Shown: positions 44,900 to 57,189, counted from the stretch's first letter. The stretch: 64,000 nucleotides of DNA from Antitrichia curtipendula (GCA_951230915.1 OX579642.1:8122001-8186000); one strand, 5' to 3'. Numbers and translations: made by a program. Notes: generated by a model from the sequence alone, not told the origin.

Positions 44900-46840
44900 A
44901 ATTCCGCTTTCCAAGACTAAACTTGTCTTCGAGTGGGATCAAATTCTTACACACCTGTACAATCTTATTTGGATTGTTCTCCCAACTCTATTCCTCTGAG
45001 ACCTTCAGCTCCCACAAATTGTTGTGTTTGAAACACCAACTCCAGACAAGGTCCATGCCCCATTTATTCCAATCTTCAGGGGCATTAAGCGGATTGAATC
45101 CTCAATATGGTGGCATATATGAAATCAAGCCAAACAAATCATACAAGCGCTCATGGAAAGGAGCCTTGCATATAGCGCACCACCTACAATATACCATCAA
45201 GCTAATCAAACAAATGTAGAGGTGGTCGCATGTACCAAAGTACATTCCACTTTTAGGACCAAATCCATTTGTACAAATGGGGCACATTGTTCCGTCAAAG
45301 ACAAAGGCAAAAGGAAATGGTCAAAACAAGTTTGGCTTCTACGTAATATGTGAAGTTTTAACGTTTTCAAAATTCCAATCATATTAGGACTAGTTAATGA
45401 TTTTTTGGTTGTTGCCAATGGATTTTTTCAGCCATCTGTCCCTTTGGAAAAATGTCATCTATATTGACCTATGATGTTAAGCTGAAGATTCATTCTCGAT
45501 TATGCTCAAAATAATTGTTGGCCACCTTCTTGAACTCCGCAACCATCTGTTTATTGCAGTCCACTATACATATGCATGCCAATTTCCATTGATAATATTG
45601 CGCTACTAACGCATCCAAATGACTTTGAAGTTTGGCATTTTTGGAATGCAAGTTAGCGAGTTTTTCATGATTTTGGACCGTTTGGGCCCCTTGTGCTTCT
45701 ACAGTCAGTTCCATTCCATCAAACAACAATGAATCCTGCATTTCTAACGTGAATGCACTAGCTTGTACCTTTGGCGGTGCAAGAAGAATTGATGTAGTAA
45801 GGTCTCTTGCAAGACTTTCCATGCCTTGTACTTTTGACCTTAAACCTTGAGCACGCCCGCTTGGATCACAACCCTTGTTTGTCATCTTAGTGACTTTCAG
45901 AGCTTATCAAAGTTCCTCAATGCCACATTTCCATTGGGCAAGTAAATTGCTCTTCTCCTTCCCCTAAGCAACTAATTAGGCAAAATCATTATACAGCTCA
46001 TAAATGAGGACATTTTTTTCTTCCAATTCATTGTTCAAAGTATTGACGGTTTCTAGGGAGGCATCAACAATTGCTTTCATTATCACGTTCTATTCACCCG
46101 TCACTACATCCACGGGAACTTCATCCAAAGCACTTTGTGGAGCCCTCCTTTTTTTGGTACATTCTTGTTTCCTAGGGCCAATTGGACGTGGCAGAGTACG
46201 TGCTCCATCTAAATTGCTTTTTGGAGGTGAATCCAACGTGACGTATTGGGTAGGTGGCTCTATCTACGTCCTAAGACTGCTCAAACCGCCTTGAAGATTT
46301 CTTTTCACCTCCATTGTTATAAATCCATTCGATAGAGTTAGTAATTTTAGCCTTTATCCAACATCTTTCAAGATAGACTAGTCTACTTGCTTTTGAAGCT
46401 TGATTTCTGTATGGACAACTCTTACAATGAAGAGATTGACTTTGTATATTTTCACCTTGGGCCAGTAGTATAGGACTTAGTATACCTCAATGTAACAATT
46501 TTGAAGTCTTTATTCATGTAGTACTTCAAGTTAGCCTTGTGAAAACATCAGTGGAAGTTGTGTCATTCATTAGAAAAGGCCTCACCAATATGGCACTACT
46601 CTATATACTAAGCATAGTTGTTTGCAGTCCAAGGGTCAAATATGTCCATCCATCCCTTAAATGCAAGCTTTGTTGGATTTCAAGCACGTGTATCTTCTTG
46701 CGTTGTTTTAGTCCTTGAAGTTTTTTTGGTTTGTCTTGCTCTACTTTCATTGGTCTTGTTGGTGTCTCCATCGCTGGTAAAACTTGAAGGAAAAATACTG
46801 GAATGAAATCATATAAGACCCTACAATGACGCCTAAGCAA
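44900..46840 (-). pseudogene. RING-like zinc-finger protein of an accessory plant family, many in-frame stops
   Basis: From 46314 to 45490 one minus-strand frame (275 codons) can be followed through six internal stops with no frameshift. It includes TQYVTLDSPPKSNLDGARTLP, LNNELEEKNVLIYELY and a coiled coil (NHEKLANLHSKNAKLQSHLDALVAQYYQWK, then DCNKQMVAEFKKVANNYF). In another phase, 45287-45102 encodes CPICTNGF, GMYFGTCDHLYIC, CRWC and CAICKAPFHERLYDLFGL, a RING-like arrangement of Cys/His pairs. The frame continues as fragments to about 44900 (DLVWSWCFKHNN). An N-terminal piece may lie at 46762-46601. The arrangement matches a moss-type family I remember only by pattern. A ubiquitin-ligase role would be a guess; this copy is dead. 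Confidence 0.55.
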
Positions 46841-46889
46841 CTAGCTCAAAAGAATTGGAGGGGAAGGAAATTTGAGAGCCAAATTATGA

Positions 46890-47350
46890 GGGGATGGGCA
46901 AGGATTTATATAGCGAGCCGAGGATGCAAGCAATAGGCGGGACTAAATTGTACATAGGCGTGGATGCTAAAGAAGAGGCATGGATGCATTTGGGTCCAAG
47001 CGTGGACTTTATGGGCCAAGCGTGGAAGTTACTAGGTTTGAGCATGGATATAAGGGATGATATCGCAAGGCGACACAAGTCAGGGCATGTAAATAATTAT
47101 ATCTACACGCGGATTGAAGGGCCAAGGCATGGACGTAATTAGGTTGGCGCGAGGACTTAAGAGCCAATGCGCGGACGCTATCCTTGTCGGTATAGGCCTA
47201 GAAAGTCCAGGCATGGACTTGATTGGATCTGGGCAAGGACTTAATCGAATTAGGTGGGGTCCTAGTCGGATTTGTCACATATTGAGCGGTGACCTAATTG
47301 TGTCCAAGCGAGGATGTCTGGCATATGAAGTTAAGGGAGGACAATAAGAG
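46890..47350 (+). repeat. GGCGTGGAC-type degenerate repeat patch 2
   Basis: About twenty irregular units, for example GGCGTGGATGCTAAAG, AAGCGTGGACTTTATGGGCC, GGCGCGAGGACTTAAGAGCC and GGCATGGACTTGATTGG. The patch abuts the 5' side of the RING-like pseudogene (minus strand). A weaker patch at 41640-41830 lies beyond its 3' side. Confidence 0.65.
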
Positions 47351-48356
47351 TGGGTGAACCAAGTTTTTTAGCACCAAAGGTCATACCTCATCATTACACT
47401 TGTGGTCTTCGTAGCCATGTAAGGTCTCATTTCTCTTGTGGAGGTAATGGGTTTGATTCTTACCTTGTGCATTGTTGTTTGTGTTGAGAATTGAAGAATG
47501 ATTGCACCAAGCTCTAATCAATTGCTATAGATATAGAATATAAATTAACTAGCCAAGTCAAGGTAGTACCGATGTTTATAGCTATTTGATTAGAGCTTTT
47601 ATTTAAAACTCTTGTTTTTTAAAAAGTAAAATTAAATGACCTCCAAAAAAGAGTACTTAAAAAAACACTTAGGTAGAATGGTGAGTCTAAAAATACATGA
47701 ATTACATGTCTAAGAACATGTACATTATTAAAGTTCAAGTTAAATCCTTACGCAACTGCGACAACAAAATTGAAACCCCTTTGCATCAATTGATATTGAG
47801 CCTCAGTCCCACCAACTTGTTCTAAGTCATAGAAGTAGACTTGTAATATTTCTACCACCTTGGGAATTGATGTGCAACACAAAGCTTGTAACATTCATTG
47901 TCACAACCAAAAGGGGACTTAATCCCTAAAGCACTTGGTTCATTGTGAATTGGTCAAACTTCCTTTGTGAGCTAAATTTAGCCTTCTAAATTGTATTCAA
48001 ATAATAGTCTTATATTTTTATTACTTGACACTCTGAATTATATATGACTAAGAAATTTCAACTTGTTTCGTAAAAAATTGTAATTGTTATCATTTTTGCT
48101 GCCAAATTGAACATATATTAGTAAAAATGGCAAAAACAATTCTTCGAATGATTTGAAATTTTTTCAAGAGATACAAGGTAGAATGGAGACTATTGTGAAA
48201 AAAATTTCAAATGGTCATTTTATTTTTACACCCACAACAACCACAACAAAAAGCGTGAAGTCACATTTGAGTAGACGACTATCAAACCAAATTTATCCCT
48301 TTATTTAGTAGATGTATAAAATTTGGATATTTTTTTACTAGTATTAAAAAAAAAAT

Positions 48357-48362
<6 letters not shown>

Positions 48363-48411
<49 letters not shown>
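48363..48411. repeat. (TA)n microsatellite
   Basis: About 24 uninterrupted TA units. Confidence 0.95.
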
Positions 48412-48413
<2 letters not shown>

Positions 48414-48799
48414 TTAAAAAAATCAAAGTATTGTGATTTTATAAAACTAATGGTGGAAATCAAATTATATCAATTAAGATACATATTATAATAGTATGTA
48501 ATTTTTACCATAAATGAAAGATAGCATGAGAAGCATAATTTTATAATTCAAATATAAAATACATTTGAAAAAAAGAAAATATGAATGAAAAACACACCTT
48601 AGTGTCTTAGTTGGATTTAACACATGAAGCTTTCAAGTGCAAAAACTCTTTCAATTTTTGACATTTATCAAAATTTTGAAATGGAGTACAAACAAAACTT
48701 GTCAGACTTCAATTTACTAGTTTAAACCAAATTCCAAAAGTATTTATTTAGAAAGTTACAATCAAGGTTGACGAAGGTGCATCTACATTTGGGATGCAT

Positions 48800-49110
48800 G
48801 GACCTTTAGGGGTTAATTGAGCTCAAGGGGAATTTAATTGGTCGATTGTAGACTTCACCGCAAGGGGCGGGGACTTAAATCACTTAATTAATCAGTTGGG
48901 GATTCAATTGGCCAGTTGTGGACTGAATTGATTGGATGCGGACTTCAACATACATGGCGTTGATACTTGAGATCCAATAGAGAAGTAATGGCCTTTATAC
49001 ACGGACGTAATTGAATCCTATGGGAACTTAATGGAGATAGGCGAGAACATTGTTCAAATGGGCAAGGACACAATAGGGGGCGCATAAGGATGTCTAGGTG
49101 GGGACAAGGC
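48800..49110 (+). repeat. GGCGTGGAC-type degenerate repeat patch 3
   Basis: Same style as patches 1 and 2, plus orientation. It is followed 180 bp later by R1 copy 2. Confidence 0.6.
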
Positions 49111-49289
49111 TATATAAGCCTTTCTCCCCCTTCAATCTCCTTTGCCAAATCCACTCCAAATGCCTCCTACATTAGCTCGCTCAATGGCCTAATAAGGGAG
49201 TTTGGGCTTTGACCTTCATACCATACCTGGTTTCTTTGAATTTTTTTCTATAAATTTTTTTATTGGGATTGGATGGCAATTGTATACAA

Positions 49290-50235
49290 AGAACTTATTT
49301 TTAACCCCTAAAGTTCCATGATTATGTTTTCACCAAAAACGTTCAAGAACTGCCATTTTTAGTACAAGTATCAAATTTTTGAAAAAAAAAATCTTTTGAC
49401 ACATGTAACCATAAGATCTTGTAGTATGCTGACTTGAAAACATGTGGTAAAAATTTCAGAAATTTCCACTGAGTGGATTGCAAGATATAAGCATTCAAAT
49501 TCATTCAAATTATATTTTTGGCTGTGCAAAAAATCGGGCAGCTGCACTTCACAAGCTCACTTTTCTATGAAAAAATGTCCAAAATGGTGGTTTTTCTTTG
49601 GATTCATTTTTCTAGAGAAGTTGTCTACGCACTTGAAAACTTTCACATCATTTGGAGTTGTACAACATATAGGAAAAAAATAGTAAGTAGAAAGAAGTAG
49701 AGAATGATTCAAAATACGAAATTGTTAAGAATTTGGTTATGGAATTGAAAAATGACAAAACCAATGGTTGAAATGTTTGTAATAAATAATATACATCCTA
49801 TAATCTTACTTTTTTCAAAAAAAGTTGAAAATTGAGTAAGATAAAGGACTTTAAAGTTTATTTTATAATAGAGAATTCATAACTATCCACAAACTAAAAT
49901 TCCTCATAACTTTTGACTCATTGGTCAAAATGGAATGATTCAAATCTTTTCACATATATATAACTTTAGAAAACCAATTTAAAATTATTGTTTAAAAAAT
50001 TTTGATTTAAAAAAATCTGCCTGGACTGCCCGGTTGGGGAATAAAGTAACATATTAGACCATAACTTTTGACTTGTATTTTCAAAAGTCTTGAAATTTAG
50101 TGCATATGAAAGATCCTCCTTACGCAAAACTTCCATTAAACTTTCAACCAAAAATATGAAAATCTCCAATCAGAGGTATCTGCCCAAAATTCTATATTGC
50201 CAAAAAACGCATGGTCCTTTAGGTGTTAACATGGT
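49290..50235 (+). repeat. Dispersed repeat family R1, copy 2
   Basis: Full-length partner of 10985-11940 (see there). It ends at GGTCCTTTAGGTGTTAA, directly in front of the kinase-like pseudogene. Confidence 0.7.
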
Positions 50236-51660
50236 AGCAGAAAAGATTGGTTCGTCTGGAAAGCGTCTGATGTATGAAGACTTGGGTAGGCCTAATGAAG
50301 AACTAAATCCACCTATTGACATGTCAATGTCCTCAAATTCATCAAGGCCTTTGTCATCATCAACGAAAAAGAGGGAAAAGAAAGTGCCGAATCCAAATTG
50401 GCCCCCACAATAGTATTTACATGAAAATAGGTTAATATTGGTCAAGTCCTACAAAGTGCACACCATTCAATCGTTGGAGAAGAACTATGTGATTAAGAAT
50501 AAAGTAGGTGATGATCAACTGACCAAGGATTTACGAGAAGAGCTTGAAAAGAGGTGAAGAATTTGAGCAATTCAACAATTACTCAGATTACTGGTTATGT
50601 TCAAATTTTGAAGTAGATAGAAGATTTGCTTCAAAATTAGACATAGTTTAGACATGGAGACATGGAGTCAATTGTATAGCCTAAGACGCAATAAACACAA
50701 ACAAACATGGAAAGAAACAGAGGAGGACAAAATTCTCGCTGAATGTATAAGTGAATCGATGTATTGGCTACCAACATCAATAAAAGTAGTACCAATGCTA
50801 GGGTGACAGTCAAAAGGTGCGTACAGGTGCATGAGGAAGGTATAGCTTACCAAATTCTCAATCATCCCTAGCTGATTAGAATTTGTGAGGAATCTTTTGA
50901 AGATCCTAAATGAAAAAAAGAAAAAGAAAAAGCGGCACAATATGTTAATAGAGGCTATAGAGTGTCCAGTGAAAGCATTCATGCTTCATTAGACTAACAT
51001 ACATGCATCCAAAAATGATGAAAGGCTTTTTGCTTTAGTGGAACATGGGTTCTTTATTGTCTTTCCACTAGAAGTACAATGCCAAAGTTCCCAAAACAAC
51101 GGAGGTAGAGGACATTGTGAAGTTGACTAATACTGAGTTGATATTGAAGGAATTGCAATGGATTGCCACATATGGCAAGAATTGCGTGAATTTAGCACCG
51201 TCATTGGTTGTTGTTGTGGAAAAATGCCATGAGGCTAACTATATACACAACGACATATCTACACCTAATGTTTTGCTCTATTTTGATCCATGAAAAGATA
51301 ATATAGTATATTTGGAGATTTGTAATTGGAGACTTTCCAACTTAGTCATAGAAAAAGCACCGTTAAGATACGGTTACAAAATTCAAAAGGAAATTTAGGA
51401 CATGAAAGAGGCACGAAAATTTGTTGCTCCAGAATTGTTCTTTCAATTTGGAGACTAAGATTTTGTAAACTTGCTTGAGGTCATGCAAAAAAAAAATATA
51501 CACTCTAAAGCAGCTGATGCATATGCAACAAGATGGATAGCATCATATATTTGGAGAGAAGATTAGGATCCCATTAATTTTTTCAAAAAGAACACGTGGC
51601 AATTTGCAAACCTTCGGTTGAAGTTGGAAAGCCTCTAAAAGGAAGATCATTAGATGATTT
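50221..51660 (+). pseudogene. Kinase-like pseudogene with HND catalytic loop
   Basis: The N-terminal part (50221-50560) reads VAEKIGSSGKRLMYEDLGRP, a Ser-rich and then Lys-rich stretch ending NPNWPPQ, TAG, then LEKNYVIKNKVGDDQLTKDLREELEKR. It continues in a shifted frame with a coiled coil (VKNLSNSTITQITGYVQILK). The C-terminal part (from about 51105, frame 0) reads VEDIVKLTNTELILKELQWIA, VVVEKCHEANYIHNDISTPNVLLYFDP, then ICNW at the DFG position, FVAPELFFQFGD and HSKAADAYATRWIASYIW. HNDISTPN replaces the usual HRDLKxxN. In-frame TGA, TAG, TAA and TAG plus frameshifts show it is dead. I recognise it as an atypical kinase family resembling moss proteins, by pattern only. Confidence 0.6.
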
Positions 51661-52010
51661 TTGGGGGGTCTGGAGGGCCGTTTCAGGCCTGTTCTTGACG
51701 CTGTTCCCCCCAAAGAAAAAGAACGTCCGCTGTCAGAATTTAAAAATTATAAAAAAAAATTATAAAAAAATAAAAAATAAAAATCTTAAAACCTTAAAAT
51801 GTAAAAACAAGATGAACAGATTTTTATTTTTTTTTTGAAAAAAAATATTTTTTTTTTGAATGACGTGGCAGTCGCTTGGCCACGTCACGCAGCTGCTGCG
51901 GCGCAGTTCTAGACAGTTTCAGAGTCTGGGAACCTTGGGGAACTCGCAGCCCTCCACAAGGGCTGAATAACATATAATGCTACAAAAAAGGGCATCTATC
52001 CCCGAATGTT
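51661..52010. other. Gene-free stretch after the kinase-like pseudogene
   Basis: A-rich low-complexity sequence (51740-51870) follows, then a locally G/C-rich piece (51870-51960). No gene. Confidence 0.4.
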
Positions 52011-52060
52011 CTAGATACTTTGCGGATGACATTGTACTTTTGGCTTATGCCCTAGTATTG
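52011..52060 (+). pseudogene. Possible reverse-transcriptase remnant (FADD box)
   Basis: A short frame reads RYFADDIVLLAYAL, matching the (Y/F)ADD active-site box of LINE-type (non-LTR) reverse transcriptases. A few residues upstream and downstream show no further similarity. It may be a tiny remnant of an old element, or chance. Confidence 0.3.
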
Positions 52061-52259
52061 TAATCAAAGATAGTGATTTCTAATTTCTCTTTTGAAAGTT
52101 TTGGATATTTGTATATGATAGTTAGAGTGAAGGCAAGGGTTGTTTACCTATTAATCCAAAAGAGGATCATGTATTTTTGGCATCAACCAAACATTTACCT
52201 AAATAAAATCCTTCAAATATATTGAAAATGCCATTGTATGCAATTGTTATTTTTAGAAT

Positions 52260-52488
52260 AAAGCACATCATTTTTGCTATAATGATATTCAATTGAAAAT
52301 AAGCAAAAATAGATAAATTATAAAATCAAAAACATTTTTGCTTATTTTCAATTGAATATCATTATATTTTCAATTGCTCATTTTATCTATTTTTGTCATT
52401 ATATTTTTCAATTTATCATTTCATCCTTTTGTATAAGATGGGATATTATATTGAAAATGAGCAATTATATTTTCAATTGATGTGCTTC
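52260..52488. mobile_element. Fold-back MITE-like element
   Basis: The outer ends AAGCACATCA (52260-52269) and TGATGTGCTT (52479-52488) are inverted repeats. Inside, a perfect 32-bp inverted repeat lies at 52279-52310 and 52334-52365 with a 23-base spacer. Further TTTTCAATTG copies follow. No clear target duplication was found. It could alternatively be a hairpin transcript source. Confidence 0.5.
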
Positions 52489-55400
52489 AAGGATTTGGAC
52501 AATGGTTAGCTCTGAAATTCAATGCTAAATGTTTAGATTCTTCCATTGTACCCCTAATATTTCACCCCAAATTCCAAATTGGTCTTGTCCAAACCCATGA
52601 AGTTCATCTCCTAGGCTTTAATAATCAAGTCATCTTTGAAGCCACATACAAGGAGGTGGTCACAAGCATCTTTTTTCCTTCTTTTTTTGGATGGTTGGCT
52701 ACCATGACCAAGCCACAAACAGGAAGACATCCTTCATGAAGCCAAGTAATGCCATTGAAAATTGAACTCTAGACCTCATAGAAGCAAACTACTTAGAGTC
52801 ATCCCTTCGACGCACTTCAACTTCATGTTGGACTTGACCTTTGATGCTGCAGTCTTCGTATATCAATCTTTATTATTATATTGTTTGATTCTTTACATGT
52901 TTTTTGCACTTGTGCTGCACCAATGAACGGGCGGGGGCAGAGTGGAAACAATAAAGTACGGATAAGGACACTGTGGTGTCAAGCGGGGACATAATCACAT
53001 TATGGGTTCATGCCCGATGCCTAAGTCCACACTCCACCTAGCTAACATTCTCATCTATCTTCTATGTTCGTACCCTCACCTTTAGACTACGCCCCAATTG
53101 ACTTAGATACGAGCCCATACATGCGTTGACACACATCCAGACATACATCCATGTCCCTACTAATTTTGCATCTCCATCATTATTAAGCCCACACCTTAAC
53201 TTGCTTGTGTTTGTGCCCTGATTTGCGTTGAGTCAAATAGACAAGGTAAGTCTACATTTGCATTTTTTTACCTTGTCAAAAAATCAACTGCCTGTTGACT
53301 ACATCAAACAAGCTAGCACCTCTACCGGATGGATAGGTGGGCAATCTTCCCAAAGTGACAACTTTGGAAACTAGTTGCCTTTGGCTTAATAGTCTGACTT
53401 GCAAGTTAGACAAGGTGACAATGCACTTTGGATCATTTTCATAGCTTCCTTCCCCAATGTTTAATGAGGGTTGTTCCATGGGATAGGCTAGGGTGAAAAG
53501 ATGTTCCAAACGGACGGTCCAGACGGATGGGTCGGACCAGGTCGAACATCTTAGGGGCTGGAAATTTGATAAATAAAAACAAAATTACCATGGTTTACCA
53601 TTGGTAATTCTACACTTGAATTGGGGCGCAGACTCAAGGGGCGTGGACTTAAAAGAGGCGGAAACATCTTTGGATTGGCGGGAACACTATGGGGCGCAAA
53701 TATTTGAGTTTAGGCGCAGACGTCTTTAGGATGGCGTGGACGCATACGAGCGGGGACGTTTGAGTTCGGGCGGATACGTCTGTGTCTGGGCGTGGACGTA
53801 TATGAATGGGCATGGACTCAGAGAGACGTGGTCTTAGAAAGTATGGGTGCATATGTCTTGTTGCAGGCATGAACACCCATGGACGGTGTCGCATTGTGTA
53901 AACCTGATAATTTTGAGCAAATTGCCACTTAGACTGTTTATCTCTCTTTACATTACATTAGGCATTTCAATTTAGTTTTTAAAAGGCAACTTGCTAGCGA
54001 ATGCATGTGAATAGACAAAGTGCTTCAAGTAGATTTGAAGAGGGTCATTAGACAGGATTAGAAAGGTTGGCAAATAGCATAGTGGCTATTAGGATCCAAT
54101 ATCGGTCAAGTCGCCTTGTGTTCTTGGACTATATAGGAAGGGCAAATTTTCTTTTTGTTTCTCAGTTCATAACAAAGTAATATCACACGTTTATGACTCT
54201 TTGGCGATTTATGTATGAGTATATTCCTTCAATCAATTCTAATATAAAATTGTATAATTGTAAATGAACAAATAGTCAGGGTGCAATCTACCTTGCTTGG
54301 AGGCTGAATTGTGTTTCTTGCACCTTGTGAATCTGTAGATTCTTTTGTTTGAATTTGCAAATCATCAAATGTATTCTTGTGCCACTTGACTGTGAGAGTG
54401 GATGAGCATTATTGGTGTTGGCTATTTGCAGACGTTGGTGGTAAGTTGGCGTGGCGAATCAACTTGATGTGAGGAGCATGCAGCAAAGATAGCAGCGGAT
54501 TTTTCAAGGCCAATTGCTTGGTTGACGGCAGAGTCGGACAAATTGCGATTGATCACGAAGAAATCAAGTAAGTAAGTTTAATGGAATGGTTGAAGAAGAT
54601 TTGAAGTTTAAGTTGTATTGACCAATTTTCTTTCAGGTGAATTGTAGTTCCACCGGTGGTATTTAAATTTTCTTTGTTTAGCGTTGACTTTTTCAAATCG
54701 TCGTGGTGTTAGTCTGCAGCTAATCGCCAGAAACGATGAAAGAGCAAATTGATAATCTTTAGAGAACAATTAGAGTTTAGTAATTTGAAGTAACAATTTG
54801 TTGTTGGGTTTTTAGCAATTGGATGTGAGTTGCAATTATGTGTCAACAGTGATTTAATAAAATTGCGAATTAGGCAATTAGACTTGCGGTGGTATATCGA
54901 CCACCTGTAGTTTCAATTGAATGCTCAATTCGGCAATTCGCGTGGAATGTAATCCAGCCTTGAGCCTTCTTGCTCAAGATTCATAATCACAGGTGGCTAC
55001 TTGGTAAATTGCAAGTTACAAATTTTTTTGTGAGTTGTGCTATAGAGTTGTGATTTACGTTGGGTTTTACTTTAATGTATTTTGTTGCGAATTGGCGTGA
55101 ATGTGTAAGTATCTTTCTGTAATTTTACAAGCAAGTTGCAGGTTGCCAAGAAATTGACACAGATAAGCAAGTCAATCTTGACAGTCTAATTTCTGTGAAT
55201 AGCTAATAGCCTACAGGTAAGTTCTATGTATTGGAAAATTGCGAATTGATCTGTACAGGTTTGCGGTGACGACTGCGAGCTTGTCCATATTCGTATTCTG
55301 GCAATTTGTCTGAATTCGTGGTGTTTACAGAGCTTTTAGAGTTTGTAGCAATTTGTAGGTAGATCATGGTTGATACTTTTGAACGTATCCAGGCAGGTCA

Positions 55401-55783
55401 AGACAGTTTGTGTATGTAGGAAATTAATTAAGTTTGGTAAATGAAATTCTCTATGTTGTAAATCGTTGTGACAAGATCCAACTTCCAATTTGAACAAAGG
55501 TAAAACAGTATGCAAATGGCCGGTTAATTTCAAAAACAAAATTGAGAACTAAATCGTGCAAGTTGAGTATAAGAATTTAACGAAATAAGACAGAATAAGA
55601 TTGGAGCAGGCTGTGCTGCGGTTGAAGAAGTGAATTGCAACTGGATCGGCAATTCTGGGAACACCCAAACACCCACCATGCCCTGCATACTGAGCCTAAT
55701 TGCAAATACCGAGTAGTAGTAGCCATGCTGCACCAATAGCAGGTAGTTTTAGCTAGTTGACAGACTGGACTATTTACCAAAGA
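52489..55783. other. Gene-free stretch
   Basis: No supported gene. It contains reverse-orientation GTCCACNCC-type units at about 52920-53200 and plus-orientation GGCGTGGAC-type units at 53630-53890, with about 430 bp between them. 54400-55600 is rich in CAATTGC/GCAATT words. Open frames here lack motifs. Confidence 0.4.
53630..53890 (+). repeat. GGCGTGGAC-type degenerate repeat patch 4
   Basis: Units such as GGCGTGGACTTAAAAGA, GGCGCAGACGTCTTTAGG, GGCGTGGACGCATACG, GGGCGGATACGTCTGTG and GGGCATGGACTCAGAG. Mirror-orientation relatives lie at 52920-53200. Confidence 0.65.
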
Positions 55784-56352
55784 CTCGGGGAGGTCACTTA
55801 GTTCTACTACAACAAACCACGTGCGAACAAGTGGTTTCTAATTATAAACTATAATTTCAACCTAAAATTTTGAGCATTGTTTAATAATGACTATAGGTTT
55901 CTATTGCCAAAATTTCCAACTCAAATAAAATATGAAATGATTTCTAGAAGAGGTTGAAAATGAACTAAAAAGGCATATTTTTCAACTAAAAAAATTATAG
56001 AGAACACATTTAGATGACCATTGAATCAATATTCAACTCAAAATGAGCTTTCAATGGAGAGTTATTTTTAGGAATTTTTTGTTCATTTTTTAGACAATTT
56101 TTTCTTATATAATATAGGGGTGTGAAAGTTATTTTTCAGTTCTATAGTGTATCTTTTTACTTCAAAAATTTGTAACTAATTATCATTAACAAATAAAAAT
56201 ATCAATAATTCAAAACATAAACTTTCAAAGTAGGAAAACCTATTCATATTTTTTTTTAATTTTTTTTTATTTAAAATTCAAAAAATAAATAGGGGGTCCA
56301 AAGTTTTGATCGCACGTGGTTTCTAATGGACACTCTAAGTGACCTCCCCGAG
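55784..56352. mobile_element. Non-autonomous DNA transposon with exact 8-bp target duplication
   Basis: Terminal inverted repeats start CTCGGGGAGGTCACTTAG on both ends (18 identical bases). A variable 13-base stretch follows, then identical AAACCACGTGCGA at the same distance. The octamer ACCAAAGA flanks both ends (55776-55783 and about 56353-56360). An 8-bp duplication fits hAT, P or similar superfamilies. The ~570-bp interior has no coding capacity. The right end may be off by one base. Confidence 0.8.
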
Positions 56353-56414
56353 ACCAAAGAAAATCCTACAAAGGGAATTACTCACACATAATTATCAAAT
56401 ATATGAAATATCTA

Positions 56415-56516
56415 TGTATTATTATATATATAGTATATATAGTATTATTATATATATAGTATATATAGTATTATTATATATATATTATTATATATATAGT
56501 ATTATATATATATAGT
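56415..56516. repeat. TATATATAGTATTAT tandem microsatellite
   Basis: Four to six units of about 20-27 bp built from TATATATAGTATTATTA. Confidence 0.85.
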
Positions 56517-57189
56517 CCAATTAATGAGTCCTAGATCATGCACTTGACAATTTGTCCAACCAAGACTATTTGCGAGACTATTTGCCCACCTTAGATAGGG
56601 AATAGGCAGAATTGGGACGGCAACATTGTGTCAAATAGCATCAGTATGGATAGTATGCTTGTAACTTACGGGAATAATGTGACACATGATTAACGAATGC
56701 ATTTCAAAACATAACCTACTCAAAAAGTGACCCTAGACACCTTAACGATAGATTGATTTACCTTTCTCCAAAAGAACCCCCCTATATTAGTATCCTTGGG
56801 TTTTGTTTTAAAGAAAGAAAAATCCAATTTACACATTGTATTTACATACACTATGTAAAAACAATTAACTATTGTCAAACTAGAGGATTTTTTGGAGACT
56901 ATAAAGATCCACATAGAAAAGATTCTATCTTTTTTACCTCTATTAGACAACCATTAGGCATTAATTTTTTTATTTTTTTAGTTGAAAGTATTTTAAACTT
57001 TATTTGTAGATTTGAATTTGTTAAATGGGAAGGAGAAGTTTGTTTTACCTTTTCTTTTGAATTTAAAAAAGGATAAAGGCCACGTAGTTGCCATGTAGGA
57101 GATAAGGATAGAATTATGGGGAGAAAAGGGTGGCCGGTGGATGAAATGTGATCCATGTGGCATTTTAGAGGCCAAAATCCATTTGCTTA
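56517..57189. other. Unexplained AT-rich stretch
   Basis: Contains an open frame on plus (56753-57076) and others on minus, without motifs I recognise. See the rejected list. Confidence 0.3.

Larger units (their letters stand above)
47351..49289. other. Gene-free stretch
   Basis: AT-rich. It contains the (TA)n run at 48363-48411 and a further GGCGTGGAC-type patch at about 48800-49110 (GGGGCGGGGACTTAAATC, GTGGACTGAATTG, GGATGCGGACTTCAAC). No gene is seen. Confidence 0.5.

Noticed and set aside
56753..57076. Possible organelle-derived gene (Phe/Ile/Lys-rich frame of 107 codons)
   Set aside because: The composition resembles AT-rich organelle proteins, but I could not match it to any organelle gene. 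The stretch may be chance in AT-rich DNA. A translated search against plastid and mitochondrial genomes would decide.
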